From Hortaea werneckii (lineage: Eukaryota > Ascomycota > Dothideomycetes > Mycosphaerellales > Teratosphaeriaceae): DNA of 64,000 nt. The stretch is taken from the NCBI GenBank assembly GCA_037044905.1, contig JBAOKB010000175.1:1-64000 (forward strand), written 5' to 3'. Position numbers and translations under genes: made by a program. This document shows, one piece after another, positions 10,260 through 22,400 of the stretch. The notes beneath the pieces are model-generated. The model had not been told where the DNA came from and ran no database searches. It saw only the letters and a list, made by a program, of their open reading frames with translations. How positions within the stretch are numbered: the stretch's first letter is position 1; the number at the start of each line of letters is the position of its first letter.

Positions 10260-12435
10260 CTACCGGTACCGAGGGGAAGCGGCATAAGGATTCCCACTCA
10301 GATCCGGCGGGGGCGGCGGCGGAGCCTTCCCCGCATGTGCCTTGGGCGCCGGCATAGGCGGTCCACCCGCACTCCTAGACGGGAACGCCGCCGGCAACTG
10401 ACCGTTCTGCATGTTGTAGGCGAGCATGGGATTCTTCTCGAGAATCTGCATCATGCGTTCCTGGCGATCGTGTTCTTCCTGTTTCTGCTTAAGCAGGCGC
10501 TTCTTGCGACGCTCGCGCTTGCGTTTTTCGATTTCGTGGATTTCGCGTCTATACAGAAGGGGCGATTGGTTAGCATTTTTTGTTTTTTTAAATATCAGTG
10601 AAAGAACAGCAGGAACAAGGGGAATAAAAGAGAAAATTCTAGGTGGACTAGGTATGACATACCTATGCTCATTCATCTCCTTCCACTCGGAAAACGCCCC
10701 CTTAATCCCCAACGCCGCAATACCCACCGCGGCCGCATCCTGGACCCAGGCCTTGGTCTGTTTCTTGCGGGCCTCTTCGGGCGTCATTTCGCCTTCGGCC
10801 ACAAGGCGGTGCCGCTTCTCATGCGCTTCCATGCTGGAGTAGACGCCGTGCGCCGCGTGGATGGTAGCGATAGTAGCCAGCCCCGCGGTGAGCAGCTCCT
10901 TCCCCTTCATGTGTTTGCGCTTGTTCTCCATGTCCGTAGTGCTACTACTGTCGGTCGAGGGGGCGCGATCTTTGGCTCCGACCAGCGCCCCTGCACCGCC
11001 GCCCGCGGCACCGGCCGTGAGAGGGCCGGCGCCGTTAGTATCGAGAGCGCGACCGCGACCGGGATCGGGACCGGTAGCGGCGGCTGGGTTGGGACGAGTA
11101 CTCCGACCGTCCATATCTGAAGGAGGTGAGCGACGCATGTCTCGGCGACGGTTACGGGAGGGCACGTACGAATCTGCGCTTGATGACCTTGAAGGCGAGC
11201 GCCTGTTGCGGGACTTGGAGCGGACACGGTCGTAGATGGCCTTGCCTGCGGCCGCGAGGGCGCCTCCCGCCGCCAGTCCCTTGACTGCGCCAAAGTTCCC
11301 GCTCTTGCCGCTCTTGTCACTGCCGGCTTCACTACGCGCGCGGGATCTCGAGCGGCCACGGAACCGGTCGATGATGCTTCGGCTGCGAGAGCGTGGGCCT
11401 GCGTCAGGAGAAGCGGCACGGTCGCGGCCGCGAGAACGAGACTTGGAGATGGGGCCGTTCGCGAGGCGACTCGCAGCAACACCACCGATGACGGCTTCTG
11501 CCAGGTGCCGTTTGCTCTTCTTGTTGGGGTTGCGATCGATCAAGCCGTCGATTCCGCCTGCACCCAGCGCGGCTGTGGCGATGCGCTTGCCTTTGTCTCC
11601 AGACCACGGACCAGGTTCATTGCGAGCTCTGAAGGCTTCGACTGCGCCTGCAACGAGAGCCGCTTGAGCAGCTTGCGCCCACTTGCGCTCGGTCTGCTTC
11701 TTGCCGCCCGGTCCACGGGAGCGGCTGGAAGAGCGGCTGGAAGAGGAATGACGCCGGCTGCGTGGTCCACGGGAACGAGAGCGAGCTGACCGGCCACCGC
11801 GCGAGCCTGAGCGAGAGTGGTCTTTCTTGCCCATGAGACCGCCCGCCAGTCCACCTAGACCAAGGCCGGCGATGGCTTCCTCGAATCCGGATTTGCGACG
11901 CTCCTTGCGCTCACTGCGGGGTGGAGGGGAGTCGGAATAGTCGGAGTAATCATCACGACGTCGCCTCGACCGCGACCTGTCTTTGCGACGACCGGCTGCG
12001 TATCCAGCAGCCGCACCTCCAGCGACGGGGGCAGCATAGTCGGTGTAACGGTCGTCGTCATAGTAGTCATCGTCGTACCTTCCGCCTCTTCTCCCGGCAG
12101 CGGAACGCGAACCACGTGAAGTGTAGTCGTCGTAGTCTCTCGAACGGCGGTAGTCCTGGGCCCTGGGAGGTGGGAAGTCGCGGGGAATGTCTTCCACGCT
12201 ATCGTCGCGGCCGCGGAAGACCAGGTCGCGTGGTCCGGGGCCCTTGCCGCGCTCGATGTAGACGTCTTCTCTCACATAGTCTGGTTCGTCGCGGTCGCGG
12301 GGTCTCGTGCGGCTATCATATGGGATTAGTATCGTATCTTAATATGCGAGTGAAGCTGTTTACGGGGGAATATGCATACGATGAATGATAGCGACGAGGC
12401 TCGTCGTCATACCTTGAGTCAGCGTAGGCCGACAT
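10260..12435 (-). CDS. DUF3824-type Arg/Ser/Gly-rich fungal protein
   Basis: Role unknown. The sequence resembles the Pezizomycotina DUF3824 proteins: an N-terminal DLVFRGRDDSVEDIPRDFPPP block, Gly/Ala-rich helices (GLGLGGLAGGLMGKK), long SRSR-type low complexity, and a basic, Pro-rich C-terminus. Three exons fit: 12435-12413 (MSAYADS, GTATGA donor), 12312-10663 and 10548-10260. The first intron (100 nt) has a perfect TACTAAT branch site. The second (10549-10662) is bounded by GTATGT and TATAG, is 114 nt and has no stop, so an unspliced frame reads straight through. The spliced product is 653 residues. A single-frame reading without the first intron would begin at a GTG, which argues for the split start. 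Confidence 0.75.
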
Positions 12436-13154
12436 GATGGTCGGTGGGGAGTCAGTTGCCCTGACCGGGAATTATCGAGAGGTGCAGGCAGATCCAGTGA
12501 TCGATAGAGATGGAGATCAGTGTATAGGCTGGTGATGTTAATGGTGTTTTAGGTTTGGGGATGGGTCGAGAGGGTTCAGTCCGGTCGGCAACGTCTTTAC
12601 TTGGCGGGGCGGAAGATGGTGGGGTTCACGGCAGCTGCGAGCGTGTGCTGCTCTGCCGCCTGGAAGCTGCGCCTGAGCCTGAGCCACTGCTCGGCTGTGC
12701 TGCTGTGCTGCTGCGCGACGGGAAGGCGCGGGTGACTGGTTGGACGGGATGGAGGGTGGGTGATGAGCTGCTCAGTCTTGGCCGGTTGTTGCTACTGTCG
12801 AATGAAGGGGAGGGTGAGTGGAAGGGAGGGAGGTAGGAAGGAGTGTTGGTGGTGTTGGATGAAGATGAGAGTGGTGGTGGGGGGTGAAATGGGCAGTGTG
12901 CTCGCGCGTCTCGATCAGTCAGTGGATGAGCGTTGTATCGAGCATCAGCGGCTAGCCAGGCCTGGCCTGCACTGCAGTGGAGAGTGGGTGCAGCCTGTGC
13001 AGCCTGTGCAGGTGGGCGATCAAGGCAGGAACATGTAGGTGGTGCAAAATGACGTATGCTGCAGCCCAACCCAACCTGGAACTGGAAGTACTATGTGCCT
13101 TAGTCTCGACTGATGATTGACTGATACCCTGCACAGTATGCGTACCTAATGTAC
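12436..13154. other. promoter region of the DUF3824 gene
   Basis: G-rich on the plus strand (C/T-rich on the minus strand), as expected for a fungal promoter driving the minus-strand gene to its left. No supported gene seen. Confidence 0.35.
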
Positions 13155-13523
13155 CTAGGTAGGTATGTGTGTCTCGGGCGAGTTGGGCATCTCGTGACAT
13201 CTTCGTGTGCCGGCAAGGTAACCCCAGCCAGGACGATGAATCAACAACACGTGACCGGATTGGCACCGACAAATACTTGCTGTAAAAGACCAAGCCTTCC
13301 AATTACCTGATCGGGACAACCACGCGAGGACGACATCTTCTATCGGTTCGCTTGGTTCTGCCACGGCATCAACTGCCATCTTCGCGCCGGCGATCACTCG
13401 GAACGGCGTCTTCGGAGAGACAATACCGCGCTGGCGGCCATCTCCGACGAAATATGCTATGGAGCCCTCTGTCTTGGGGAAGCTTGTATGCTTCAAACTT
13501 GCGGCTACGATACCTAGCAGGTA
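13155..13523 (-). other. isolated coding-like segment
   Basis: Reading from 13523 after a possible CATAG acceptor gives YLLGIVAASLKHTSFP followed by GSIAYFVGDGRQRGI and DAVAEPSEPIEDVVLAWLSR, with GC-rich third positions. This looks like genuine protein sequence, not chance. It has no ATG, no recognised family and no obvious partner exons. A CAG/GTAATT site near 13307 could be a donor. It may be an internal exon of an unrecognised gene or a relic. Confidence 0.25.
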
Positions 13524-13858
13524 CTATGTAGTTCATTACCCGCGCCGTTCTATTCGCCTAAACTCTTCTTCCCTTGTCTTGCTACATCTCCGCTCCATAC
13601 TAGAGCCTATAGTGTGAAGGCGCCTATTGTAGGAACGTATTTCCGCTGCATCCACCGCTCCGAATCGCGCCCGTGTTTCGACCGCCGCTGTAGTTTGCAA
13701 CCCGCATACCCACCCGTATAGAGTATAGACAGACCCTCTCCTCTAAAGGCTGGCGAGGGCCCGACCTCACTCGAAAGTATGTGAGGCCTATTTCCCTATG
13801 ACCGTCCCTCCCTAGGTTGCTTCCTCACTTATCCCCTTCCTCCATCCATCCTTCGCTC
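13524..13858. other. spacer and promoter of the formamidase gene
   Basis: No gene seen. C/T-rich tracts increase towards 13800-13858, consistent with a fungal promoter and 5' UTR. Confidence 0.35.
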
Positions 13859-14881
13859 ATGTTGTCCGATCCCCACCTCGACTCCACTTCCAGTCTGTTG
13901 CCCCATGACTTCCTGACCATCCGGTACCAGCTACGACAATACACCATGGACACCACCCAAGGCTTCCCGCAATCCCGGCAGAACGTCAAATATTCCGACC
14001 ACTCCACCCTCAACACCCTGGACTACTACATCCCCCGCCGGCCCTCCACCGCCGCCCCCCAACTCTGGATCATCTACATCCACGGCGGCGCCTGGCGCGA
14101 TCCCGAAATCGACTCGACCTCCTTCCTCCCCACCCAATCCCTCCTCAGCCAATCCCGCGCCATCGACCAGATCGCGGGTTTCGCCTCCATTAACTACCGG
14201 CTCTCCCCTTACCCCTCGCACCCCCGCATCCCCTCCCACCCTTCCGACCCCGCCCGCAACGCCCACCACCCGGACCACCTCTCCGACATCCTCGCCGCCC
14301 TCCGCCACCTCCAGGACGCCTTCGGCTTCGGGAACCGCTACCTCCTCGTCGGCCACTCGTGCGGCGCCACCCTAGCTTTCCAGGCCGCGATGATGCAACA
14401 TCTCCACCCCTCTTCCTCCTCCTCCCTAGCCGCTCACCCCATCGTCCCTCCCCTCGCCCTCCTAGCCGTAGAAGGCCTCTACGACCTCCCGGCCCTGATA
14501 GCCTACCACGCCGACACCCCCGCCTACCGGGACCTCGTCACCAACGCTTTCGGCTCCAACCCGGAGGTCTGGGCGGCCGCTAGTCCCGCCCTCGGCCTCT
14601 CTTCTTCTTCTTCTTCCGCCTCCCATCCGCAACTTCCCCAGCCGAAGCTGATCGCCCTCGCCCACTCGCGCCAGGACGAACTAGTCGAATGGCAGCAAGT
14701 GGATCTCATGCATGCGGCTTTGAAGAAGGCCGGGGGGTTCGACGAGGTCGAGGGCGAGGCGGGTAGGCGGTTGAAGTTGATTGAGTTGAATGGGGGACAT
14801 GATGATGTCTGGCGTGAAGGGGGAGGGGAGTTGGCGAGGGCGGTGAGCGAGGTGTTGCAGGTGGTGAGGGGGATGGGGTAG
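13859..14881 (+). CDS. BNA7: kynurenine formamidase-type alpha/beta hydrolase
   Basis: Likely hydrolyses N-formyl-L-kynurenine to kynurenine and formate in tryptophan catabolism and de novo NAD synthesis, in the cytosol. Counted from the ATG at 13859, the oxyanion-hole HGGAW lies at 75-79, the nucleophile elbow GHSCGA has Ser167, and candidate acid and base are Asp273 (RQDELVEW) and His314 (NGGHDDVW). This arrangement matches the fungal BNA7 family. The model is 340 residues, longer than the usual 260-300 because of an N-terminal extension and a Ser run near 248-254. A downstream ATG at 13946 (MDTTQG) would give 311 residues and may be the true start. Single exon, strongly C-biased codons. 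Confidence 0.8.
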   Translation: MLSDPHLDSTSSLLPHDFLTIRYQLRQYTMDTTQGFPQSRQNVKYSDHSTLNTLDYYIPRRPSTAAPQLWIIYIHGGAWRDPEIDSTSFLPTQSLLSQSRAIDQIAGFASINYRLSPYPSHPRIPSHPSDPARNAHHPDHLSDILAALRHLQDAFGFGNRYLLVGHSCGATLAFQAAMMQHLHPSSSSSLAAHPIVPPLALLAVEGLYDLPALIAYHADTPAYRDLVTNAFGSNPEVWAAASPALGLSSSSSSASHPQLPQPKLIALAHSRQDELVEWQQVDLMHAALKKAGGFDEVEGEAGRRLKLIELNGGHDDVWREGGGELARAVSEVLQVVRGMG

Positions 14882-15504
14882 AGAAGGGACGGATCTCTAG
14901 ATTGGGGGGGGAACTTTTTTATGATTTTCGAGGACGGGTGCCTCCTTTTTTTGTTTCTTTTTTTTTTCCTGTTGACTCCCTTTTTCCTTTCTATATGGTG
15001 GAGGGAAAGGGGATGAGGAATGCTGGATTTCGATGCACCACATACTTAGGGGCGAGGAGGGAGTGGCAAACCTGGATGGGGTCGGTCCCATCAGGATTCT
15101 CTCAGGAAAAGAAAAGCGGGCAAGATATTAAATAATTAATTAGTCCTTTCTCTGTTAAACCCCCCCCCTCCTCTTTCTCTTTTAGCACAGTGGTTGAGAG
15201 GGAAGAGCAAGAAGAAGAGAGACATGGTGAGCATTTTGCTCTGGAATACCAAGGGCTTTCAAAATCAGCTAGAGAGTGCAAGAAATGAAGAAACAAAAAG
15301 CGGTGTGAAAGAGAAAAAAAAAAAAAATGGAAAATCAATCGTGTACCTTGCTAATCTCCAGGTCTCACTGTCCACGGTTGTGTGTTTTGTTCCTGACTAA
15401 GGCAGCACAACCCCCCACACCACTTTTCATACTACCCTAACACAAGGGGAGGGGAAAAAAAAAACCTCCTCAAAGAAAAAAAAAAAAAAAAAAAGGAAGC
15501 CGGG
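14882..15504. other. intergenic between convergent genes
   Basis: 3' ends of the formamidase (plus) and sugar transporter (minus) genes. It holds several T or A runs, including A19 at 15476-15494, and no recognisable gene. Confidence 0.45.
15476..15494. repeat. A19 homopolymer
   Basis: Nineteen A residues just beyond the stop codon of the sugar-transporter gene (T19 on its strand). Confidence 0.85.
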
Positions 15505-16265
15505 TCAACTAACCACCTCCCTCTGCTCCGCCTGCGGCCCCTTACTTAGACTCCCCAGCCGCGAATGCTCAGCGTGCCTTGCATCCTCCACCCCCATCAG
15601 ATCCCCGCCTTTCTCTACATGGTTGACCCAGCCGGCGAACTTGGCATCCATCTCTTCCAGCAGCACTTTCTTCGTCTCCGGCACGAAGAAGTAGACGAAG
15701 GTCGCTAGCAGGAAGTTTATGCCTGCGAACATGTAGAAGGCGTAGAAACCGCAGTTCTATAGGACAGGGTTTGTTAGGGCGGAGGGGAGGACAAAAAGAA
15801 GGTGAAGAAATTAGGGGGAAAGGAGGGAGGGGGGAGGGGGGAGGCAGAGAGGAAGCAGAAGAGAAGAGGCGGGGGAAAAAAAAGAAAGAAAGAAAGAAAG
15901 AAAACACTCACATTCAAAAACGTAGGGAAAAACTGCTGCACGACCAAATTCGCCACATTCTGCGTCTGCGACGCCATGCCCACGGCCTGCGCCCGCACAT
16001 TCATCGAAAACACCTCCGACGTCCAGATCCAGATCGTCGCGCCCCACGACGGTTTGTAGAAGAAGATGAACAGGAAGAGCAGAAAGACGATGGAGATCCC
16101 CACGGATTCGGTCTTGGCTCCCGAGGGGAGGGTTCGGGTTTGCGTTTCTACGCTCGCCACGATGATCATGCAGATGCCCATGCCGATGCCGCCGAGGATT
16201 AGCTGGATGCGAAGGAGGGATTGGGTTAGTCACGTCGTTGGCTGGATGCCTTTGGCTTATTCTAT

Positions 16266-16305
<40 letters not shown>

Positions 16306-17720
16306 CCAAGGCATGGAATTGGGATGGTGATGGGGAATGGGGGAAATCTGTTTGGGCTTACGAGGAATTTCCGCCCGAACCGGTCGACGGTCCATGTTGC
16401 GTTGGCGGTGAAGATAATGCCGAACGTGGCGTTTAGAGCGTTGATCAGATCGATTTGGGATTTCCGGGTGAAGATCTTTTGGTAGACTACAGGGGGGATT
16501 CACATGAGAATTAGTCTTTTCATCTTCTGGAACCGACTGAGGGGGTGGAAGGATCGGGAGAAGCTTGACGTACTGATGGAGCTGTACGAGTTCAATGAAC
16601 CTTGTCCGGTAACCTGCTGGCCCGCATTCAGAATCAGTGCGAGGATGAGGCGGTGCCGGATCGATTTGTCTTTCCATAGCGCCGAGTAGTTGGAGGAAAT
16701 GGCTTCTTTCTCGAACTCGATCGCTTCGCGGATCATGAGGGCCTCGTCTTCTACTTCTTGCTCCGTATCGCGGACGCGAGCGAGGGATCTTCGGCCTTGT
16801 TCGATCTTGCCGTGCTGGATGTACCATCGGGGCGTCTCTGGAAGCTGTGGTAGCTTGGTCAGCACACGAGACTAGACTTTTAGCTTGCGTCTCGTTGGAC
16901 GTACGAAGGGAACCTGGATGACAATGAATAGCGGCACCATTGCTTGGAAGATGACTACCATCTTCCAATCCCACTCGCCGAGATTCTCTACGTGCTTGGA
17001 AGTTCCGAATTTCTGAGTTGATCGAAAATGAGCAATGCACTCTTCGGCCATTTCAATACCGTAGAGCATGAGTACTTACGATCCACAGAGCAATAAAAGA
17101 CCCGACCGAGTAGAACATTTGCCAGAAAGACATGATCATGCCGCGGATTGACTGGGGTGCAAGCTCCCCAATATAGATAGACCCAGCAGTCAATGCCAGG
17201 CCCTGACCAATACCGATGAGGACACGACCGACAATGAACTGGAGACGCATGTCAGCCGCCATTATCCAACCATAGAGGCGAATGGGATGTAGACTTACGC
17301 AGGCCAGATTCCCGCGTGGAGCAAACGTCTGCATGAACGTCGCCACAATGACGAACACAGCGCCCGAAATCATCCCTACTCGTCGACCAAAGTAATCCGC
17401 AACTGGGCCCGCGAAGAACTAGAGATGCAGAAAAACAAACATCAGCAAACCTCCCCATATCTCGCTACACACACACACACGAATATCTGGACCAAGAAAA
17501 CACCTACAAACCCGGCGACGATAGCACCGACGACATACGCAGTATTAATAGCGCCTATCACTTGGTCACCAGGATCGTTGAAGTACTCGACCCAGTTATC
17601 GGAGTTCTGCAGCGCGTTGAAGACTGAGGCGTCGTAGCCGTAGAGAACCATGCACGAGGCCGCGACCAGGGAGATGTACCAGTTGTAGAGTCGTTTTCCG
17701 GTGGGGTTGAAGAGACCCAT
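15505..17720 (-). CDS. MFS sugar transporter (lactose-permease-like sugar porter)
   Basis: A 512-residue, 12-TM hexose or disaccharide:H+ symporter of the plasma membrane. Eight exons fit exactly: 17720-17508, 17418-17299, 17238-17080, 17012-16905, 16844-16574, 16486-16362, 16202-15912 and 15756-15505; all have GT/AG borders and matching phases. Signatures are MVLYGYDASVFNA (TM1), ADYFGRRVG, GRVLIGIGQG, LPETPRWYIQHGK after TM6, NAGQQVTGQGSLNSY (TM7, sugar contact), VDRFGRK, and FVPETKK at the end of TM12. The closest remembered group is fungal lactose permease-like transporters; the substrate cannot be read from sequence. The intron at 16203-16361 contains a run of 39 G. Another open frame across this locus (15811-17040) is only its shadow. 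Confidence 0.9.
16266..16304. repeat. G39 homopolymer inside an intron
   Basis: Thirty-nine consecutive G on the plus strand, i.e. C39 in the pre-mRNA of the sugar transporter, located between its sixth and seventh exons. Confidence 0.9.
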
Positions 17721-19418
17721 GATCGTTGGAAGGGAGGGGTGGAAGAGAGAATTCTGTGGAGGCCCAGAAGCGGGTGGAAAGATGGTTTGCAAATGGGGGT
17801 TTGGCGTTTGCAATGAGAGGTGGGATAGATGTGCTGCGGTTCTTGGAAGGGGTATTGGATGTGAACGGCGGTTCTACCTGCAATAGATAGCTAGAGGCGC
17901 AGAGGAAAGAAACGACAAGAATCACGAGGTCTCTTCGTCTTTGAGACTTTTTAACAATGTTCGGGGCATCTCGTCTACTTATCCACCCGGAGCACAACGA
18001 CGGGAAGGCTCTTCTCTCCGCCTCTTTTCGGTCTCTCCAACATGCACAAGGGCCAGCCCTTTCCCCCAGACGCGGGTTCCCGGGTTCTCCGCGTCCCTCT
18101 TCCCCATGGAGAAGTCACGGGGCCAAGCGCGGCGCTCTCCTGCAGCGAAAGGAGCAGGCGTCGGGCGCCGTATCACGCATGCACGCCGCGTTGGCGCTTA
18201 TGCCTCGCGGGGGAGTTATCTATTGCTTATTCCCGCCGCCCGCGCAACTTAGACCATGGGGAGGAACCGATGCGGCTGGAACCCCGTCCAGGCCTGGAAT
18301 CGGAAGCAAAGGGAGCCAAAGGGGGACAAGCCCGGTCAAGATCGCTTGGGAGCCGGTGGTACAATCACGCTTCGGAGCAATCCAGGAAGAGGGTTGTTTT
18401 GGGGCGACAAGAAGGGGTGATGGGGGAGAGTGACTGGACGGGATATTCCTCGGGGCACATGCAAAGAAGATGGGAAGTGAAGTCTGCAAAGTGGTAGACA
18501 TCGCACCGAGAAGTTAGAAGTGGGGGAATTGTGGGTTTGATTTCCACCAATCAGAGAGACCCGCAGATAGTAATGAATGCAAATCAAGCTGGGTGCGGTT
18601 TGGAACATGGGCAAGTTCTTTCTCTGACAATTAGGGCTGGAAATTCTAGCGAGAATTACGCGGGGAAGGGATATTGGGAAGAGCGAGCGAATCGGACAGT
18701 GTGAGTCTAGATCGGGAGTTCCAGACCGAGGATGGCAGGATGGGAGGAGGTTCCTGGTGGCGTTGAAAGGAGCAGCGCCTGATCCCCTTCCTTGTTCTAG
18801 GCGGGCACGAGTCACGAATTGAGAGTGAATCCTGATGAGCTTTGAAGGCGAAGCCGGATTCTGGAAGCGCGGCGCGGCAGTGACTTCGTTACCACCGCAT
18901 ACATGCGACAAGTACGGGAAGATCATCATTCGAGGAAAGCGCGTACTCCCTTACGTTGGAGAAGCGCAACGAGGTAATGATCAGAAGGCCGAGACAGCGC
19001 AAGAGCAAAGCGCCGGCCGACGAGACGTACCCAAAAAAAAAAAAGAAAGCCAACAGGCTGAGGACTGACATGTGTGGGAAAGGTCTTCTACACATTATCA
19101 ATCTACCGGTTCTCTACCCAGCCATACTCTAATTAATCGCACTGCGGTTCTAACATCCAACTCAAACCAAAAAAAAGACCGAAAGCAGCGTCTTCTTTTT
19201 CAAAACCAAAATCCATGCAACCCATGAATACATGCTCTCATAACCCTCACCACACCATTAAACCCCCCAATCTCTCGACTCCCATCCGAGGAAACGAATC
19301 CCCATCCATCGCTGCGTTCTTAGGTTCCCTCCCTCGGTCCAAGTATATTAGGTCCAATACCAACTCGTCGACTGCGCGCCCTCGCCTCGGCGTCGAGTGC
19401 GCGCGTAATGCAAGCGGT
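17721..19418. other. intergenic, about 1.7 kb
   Basis: 17721-18500 is the likely regulatory region of the sugar transporter; 19080-19418 is the likely 3' UTR of the surface-protein gene. Open frames of 60-200 codons overlap on both strands without motifs. No gene supported. Confidence 0.4.
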
Positions 19419-22400
19419 CTAAAAGCGGAGAATATTCAGCAGGTCTTCTTGTTGTTGCGGGCCAACACCCTTGTGATTGTTGCGGTTCTTCTTGCGACCT
19501 CGCATACTGCCCATATCGAGCACCTGGCGACCGGTTGGGATCCCGTCCGAGGAGCCGTCGTGGTGGATCGTGAGGGGTTCGACGTGCTCGGCGGTCGCGG
19601 GAGCGGGCGTGGTTGTCGTTACGACTTGCTCGGTGGTTGCGGGGGAGGAGACGACTTTTTCGGCGCTTTCGGTCGGTGCTGTGATGGATTTTTCGGCTGC
19701 TTCGGATGGGGCTGCGGCGGCGGTCGTGGTGACTACTTGCTGTCCCGATGGCGTCGTGGCTATGACTTGCTGGCCACCGGCTTGAGCGGCATCAGCTGCC
19801 GCTCCTCCTCCATCCGCGAAGGCGACTTTGCCGCGACCCTCTTCAGCCTTTCTGCCCATCGTGCCACGGCCATCATCAGCACCTCCTGTCTGTCCAGCAC
19901 CGTCATCGTGCTTTTCGCTCAGGGCTGAGCCGGCGGCAGCGCCTGCTGCGGCAGCAAGAGCAGGATCCACCCCTGAGCCGGCACCACCCTGACCAGCTTG
20001 CTGTCCACCGCCAGCGCCACCAGCACCACCAGACTTTCCAGCAGCCGTCGGGTCCGCCGCATTCGCAGCATGACGTCTATTGCGTCTGCCAAAGTAAGGC
20101 ACAGCAGCGGGGACGTAATCCAGCATGGAATGGTGAGGATTCTCCTTCTGGTGACGACGATGCCGACGATAGAGTAAGCCGCAACAGCCCGCCGCCGCGA
20201 GGGCCAAAGCGGTGAAGATCGCGCCAGCGCCGATAAGAACCCACATGATCACTTTCCACGGGTCGTGCTTGGTCTTCCGGCAGCATTCGTGGCAGCATGT
20301 GGCCTGGTCCCAGCAGGTCGGTCCCTCCTCCACATGATGCAGGATCCTGTTCCACCAGCTTCTGGCGGCACCTGGTGGAACTTGTCGTACAACGCTCATG
20401 GTTGGCTGTCGGTCCCCTTTGCCTGCTACGACAGTAGGCTTCGTAGGATAGTAGGTCTGGTGGGCCTTGGTGGTGCCGAAGTGCGCGTTCACAAGCCGTG
20501 TGCTCTGCGTGACGTAGTTGTAGCCAGTGCAATCCGAGCCCTTGTCTTGGAGTATGGCAGCAGGGTAGACGGTGATGATGTCGATGGGCTTGTAGTGCTT
20601 CATCATGCACCGCTGGTATCTGCACTTCCGCGGATCGTAGAGATCATTGCCCTTCTGGCAGGTTGGTGGCGTAGGTATTGGGGATTGTTGAACTGCCCAC
20701 GGAATATCAAACGGCACAGCAGTAGCCACCGTATGATTCCCGACATCAAATCCGGATACTGTCATGGGAGTCGCAGAACCGTCCTGGTCGTAGTCAAGCA
20801 TAGTCACTGTGGCAACACTCTGAGTCGACTTTGCTTTCCTTGCCTCCAGGAGCTTTGGAGCCTGTGTGACAACAGCGACGTTCTTTAGATGCTGTGCGTG
20901 CTGCTCAGAGCGCTCTAGCATCCACAGCAATGCCACCTTGTGAGACATGTCGTGATCCACAGTAGCGTGGTGTCTGCTAATCGCGTAGCCCAGCTCGGCG
21001 ACTTTGAACCAGTCGACGTAGGGCATCTCGTCATGGAGAGAGCTCAGATCCGAGTCGAGTATATGGCGATGCCCCTGCTCCATCATATCCCTTGACTCCA
21101 TGAGGGATAGCATATCATAGACAAAGTCTTGATAAGTGCTGATTGGAAACACTGTCGCCTGAGGATACGGCAGAGCGACCACCACGGTCCCGTTGCCAAT
21201 GCTCTGCTTTGTCTTTGTGATCGAGACCGGGGTACTGAAGCCACTAATGTTGGCCATCATGGCAGTCTGCAAACCAAAGTCCAACGAGGTTCGACGGCAC
21301 TGGAACGGCCTGATCATGATGTCGGTGAGGGTGGTCACACGAGTAACCGTAACTGTTTGGGGAGCAACACTCGTCGATGTAGATTGGGGATCAACAGTCT
21401 CTGATGTAGGCACGAAAGGGGCACCCGTCCGGTTGCTGTGCAGGCCAGATGGTATGGCAACAGTTGTCGTGCTCATCGCAAACACACCAGTTTTTGTCAC
21501 CCATACAGGGCTTCCTTCGGCGTCGACAGTCTCAATGAGCGTTCCAGATCGAGTCGAATCATGGCTGATCATAGTGACAGTGACAGGCGGCTTCTTGCTG
21601 ATGGAAGACTGCGAGTAAAGCGTGACTGTCGTAGACCCGTCATCCTCATACGTGCGAGTGACAGTGCTGTCGGCCCAATCGCCAGTGCGAGTGACGTACA
21701 TGGGTCGGCCATTCTTGTCGGTCGTCAAGATACCAGACGGGCGAGGTTGATCGATGTTTGTGGTCCCAGTTACGACATTGTCGTCAGATACTTGCGGTGG
21801 ATTGAGCGTTGTCTTGCCTTGAGATCCCATGTCCGAGATAGACATCATGTAGGTGGGCCGCTCGCTTGCCTGCCGTTTATTGACAGAGCCAGGCGTCGGT
21901 ACAGCACCGTTTCCGATGAAGGCCTCAAAAGGAGCGCAGTCAGTACACGGACCGGGACACAGGAAGTTCGGAATGCTTACCGCTTCGCCACCGGCTTGTT
22001 GGCGAACATACTGATTCATCTCGTCTTCGATGCTGTCAGAAGCGCGGCCAAATACGTTCTCGAGATGATCATCAGACTCGGAACGACGGTTGAGAGGCAG
22101 TGAAGTGCTTGCTGCATAGGTGACAGTAGTGGCTTCGACCCACACCGTTTCAGTGGGCTCGTGGTTGCCATTGGCGTGGGAGGCGTTGTCATCATCACTC
22201 TCAAGCCAACTGACGAGTTCGGCAACTGCACCGTCGATTTTATCTCTCAAGTCTTGGCTAGTATCAGATATGTCGCGTGTCTCGTGCGAAACGGTTTCCT
22301 CGCAGGCTTCATAGACCCCTTTCCGGCATAGGTCGGAACAGAGTCGTGAGTACCGACCGCAGATCTCACCCCAAGTCTCCGGCAAGAGATTGACTCGCTC

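Noticed and set aside
9810..10601. 263-codon plus-strand frame with poly-Pro and poly-Ser/Val
   Set aside because: Produced by the C34 run and trinucleotide repeats; no ordered protein segment.
10907..11485. 192-codon minus-strand frame
   Set aside because: Alternative frame of the DUF3824 gene with the same GC-rich, Arg/Ser low complexity.
15811..17040. 409-codon minus-strand open frame
   Set aside because: It crosses several well-defined exons and introns of the sugar transporter in another frame and passes through the C39 tract as poly-Pro.
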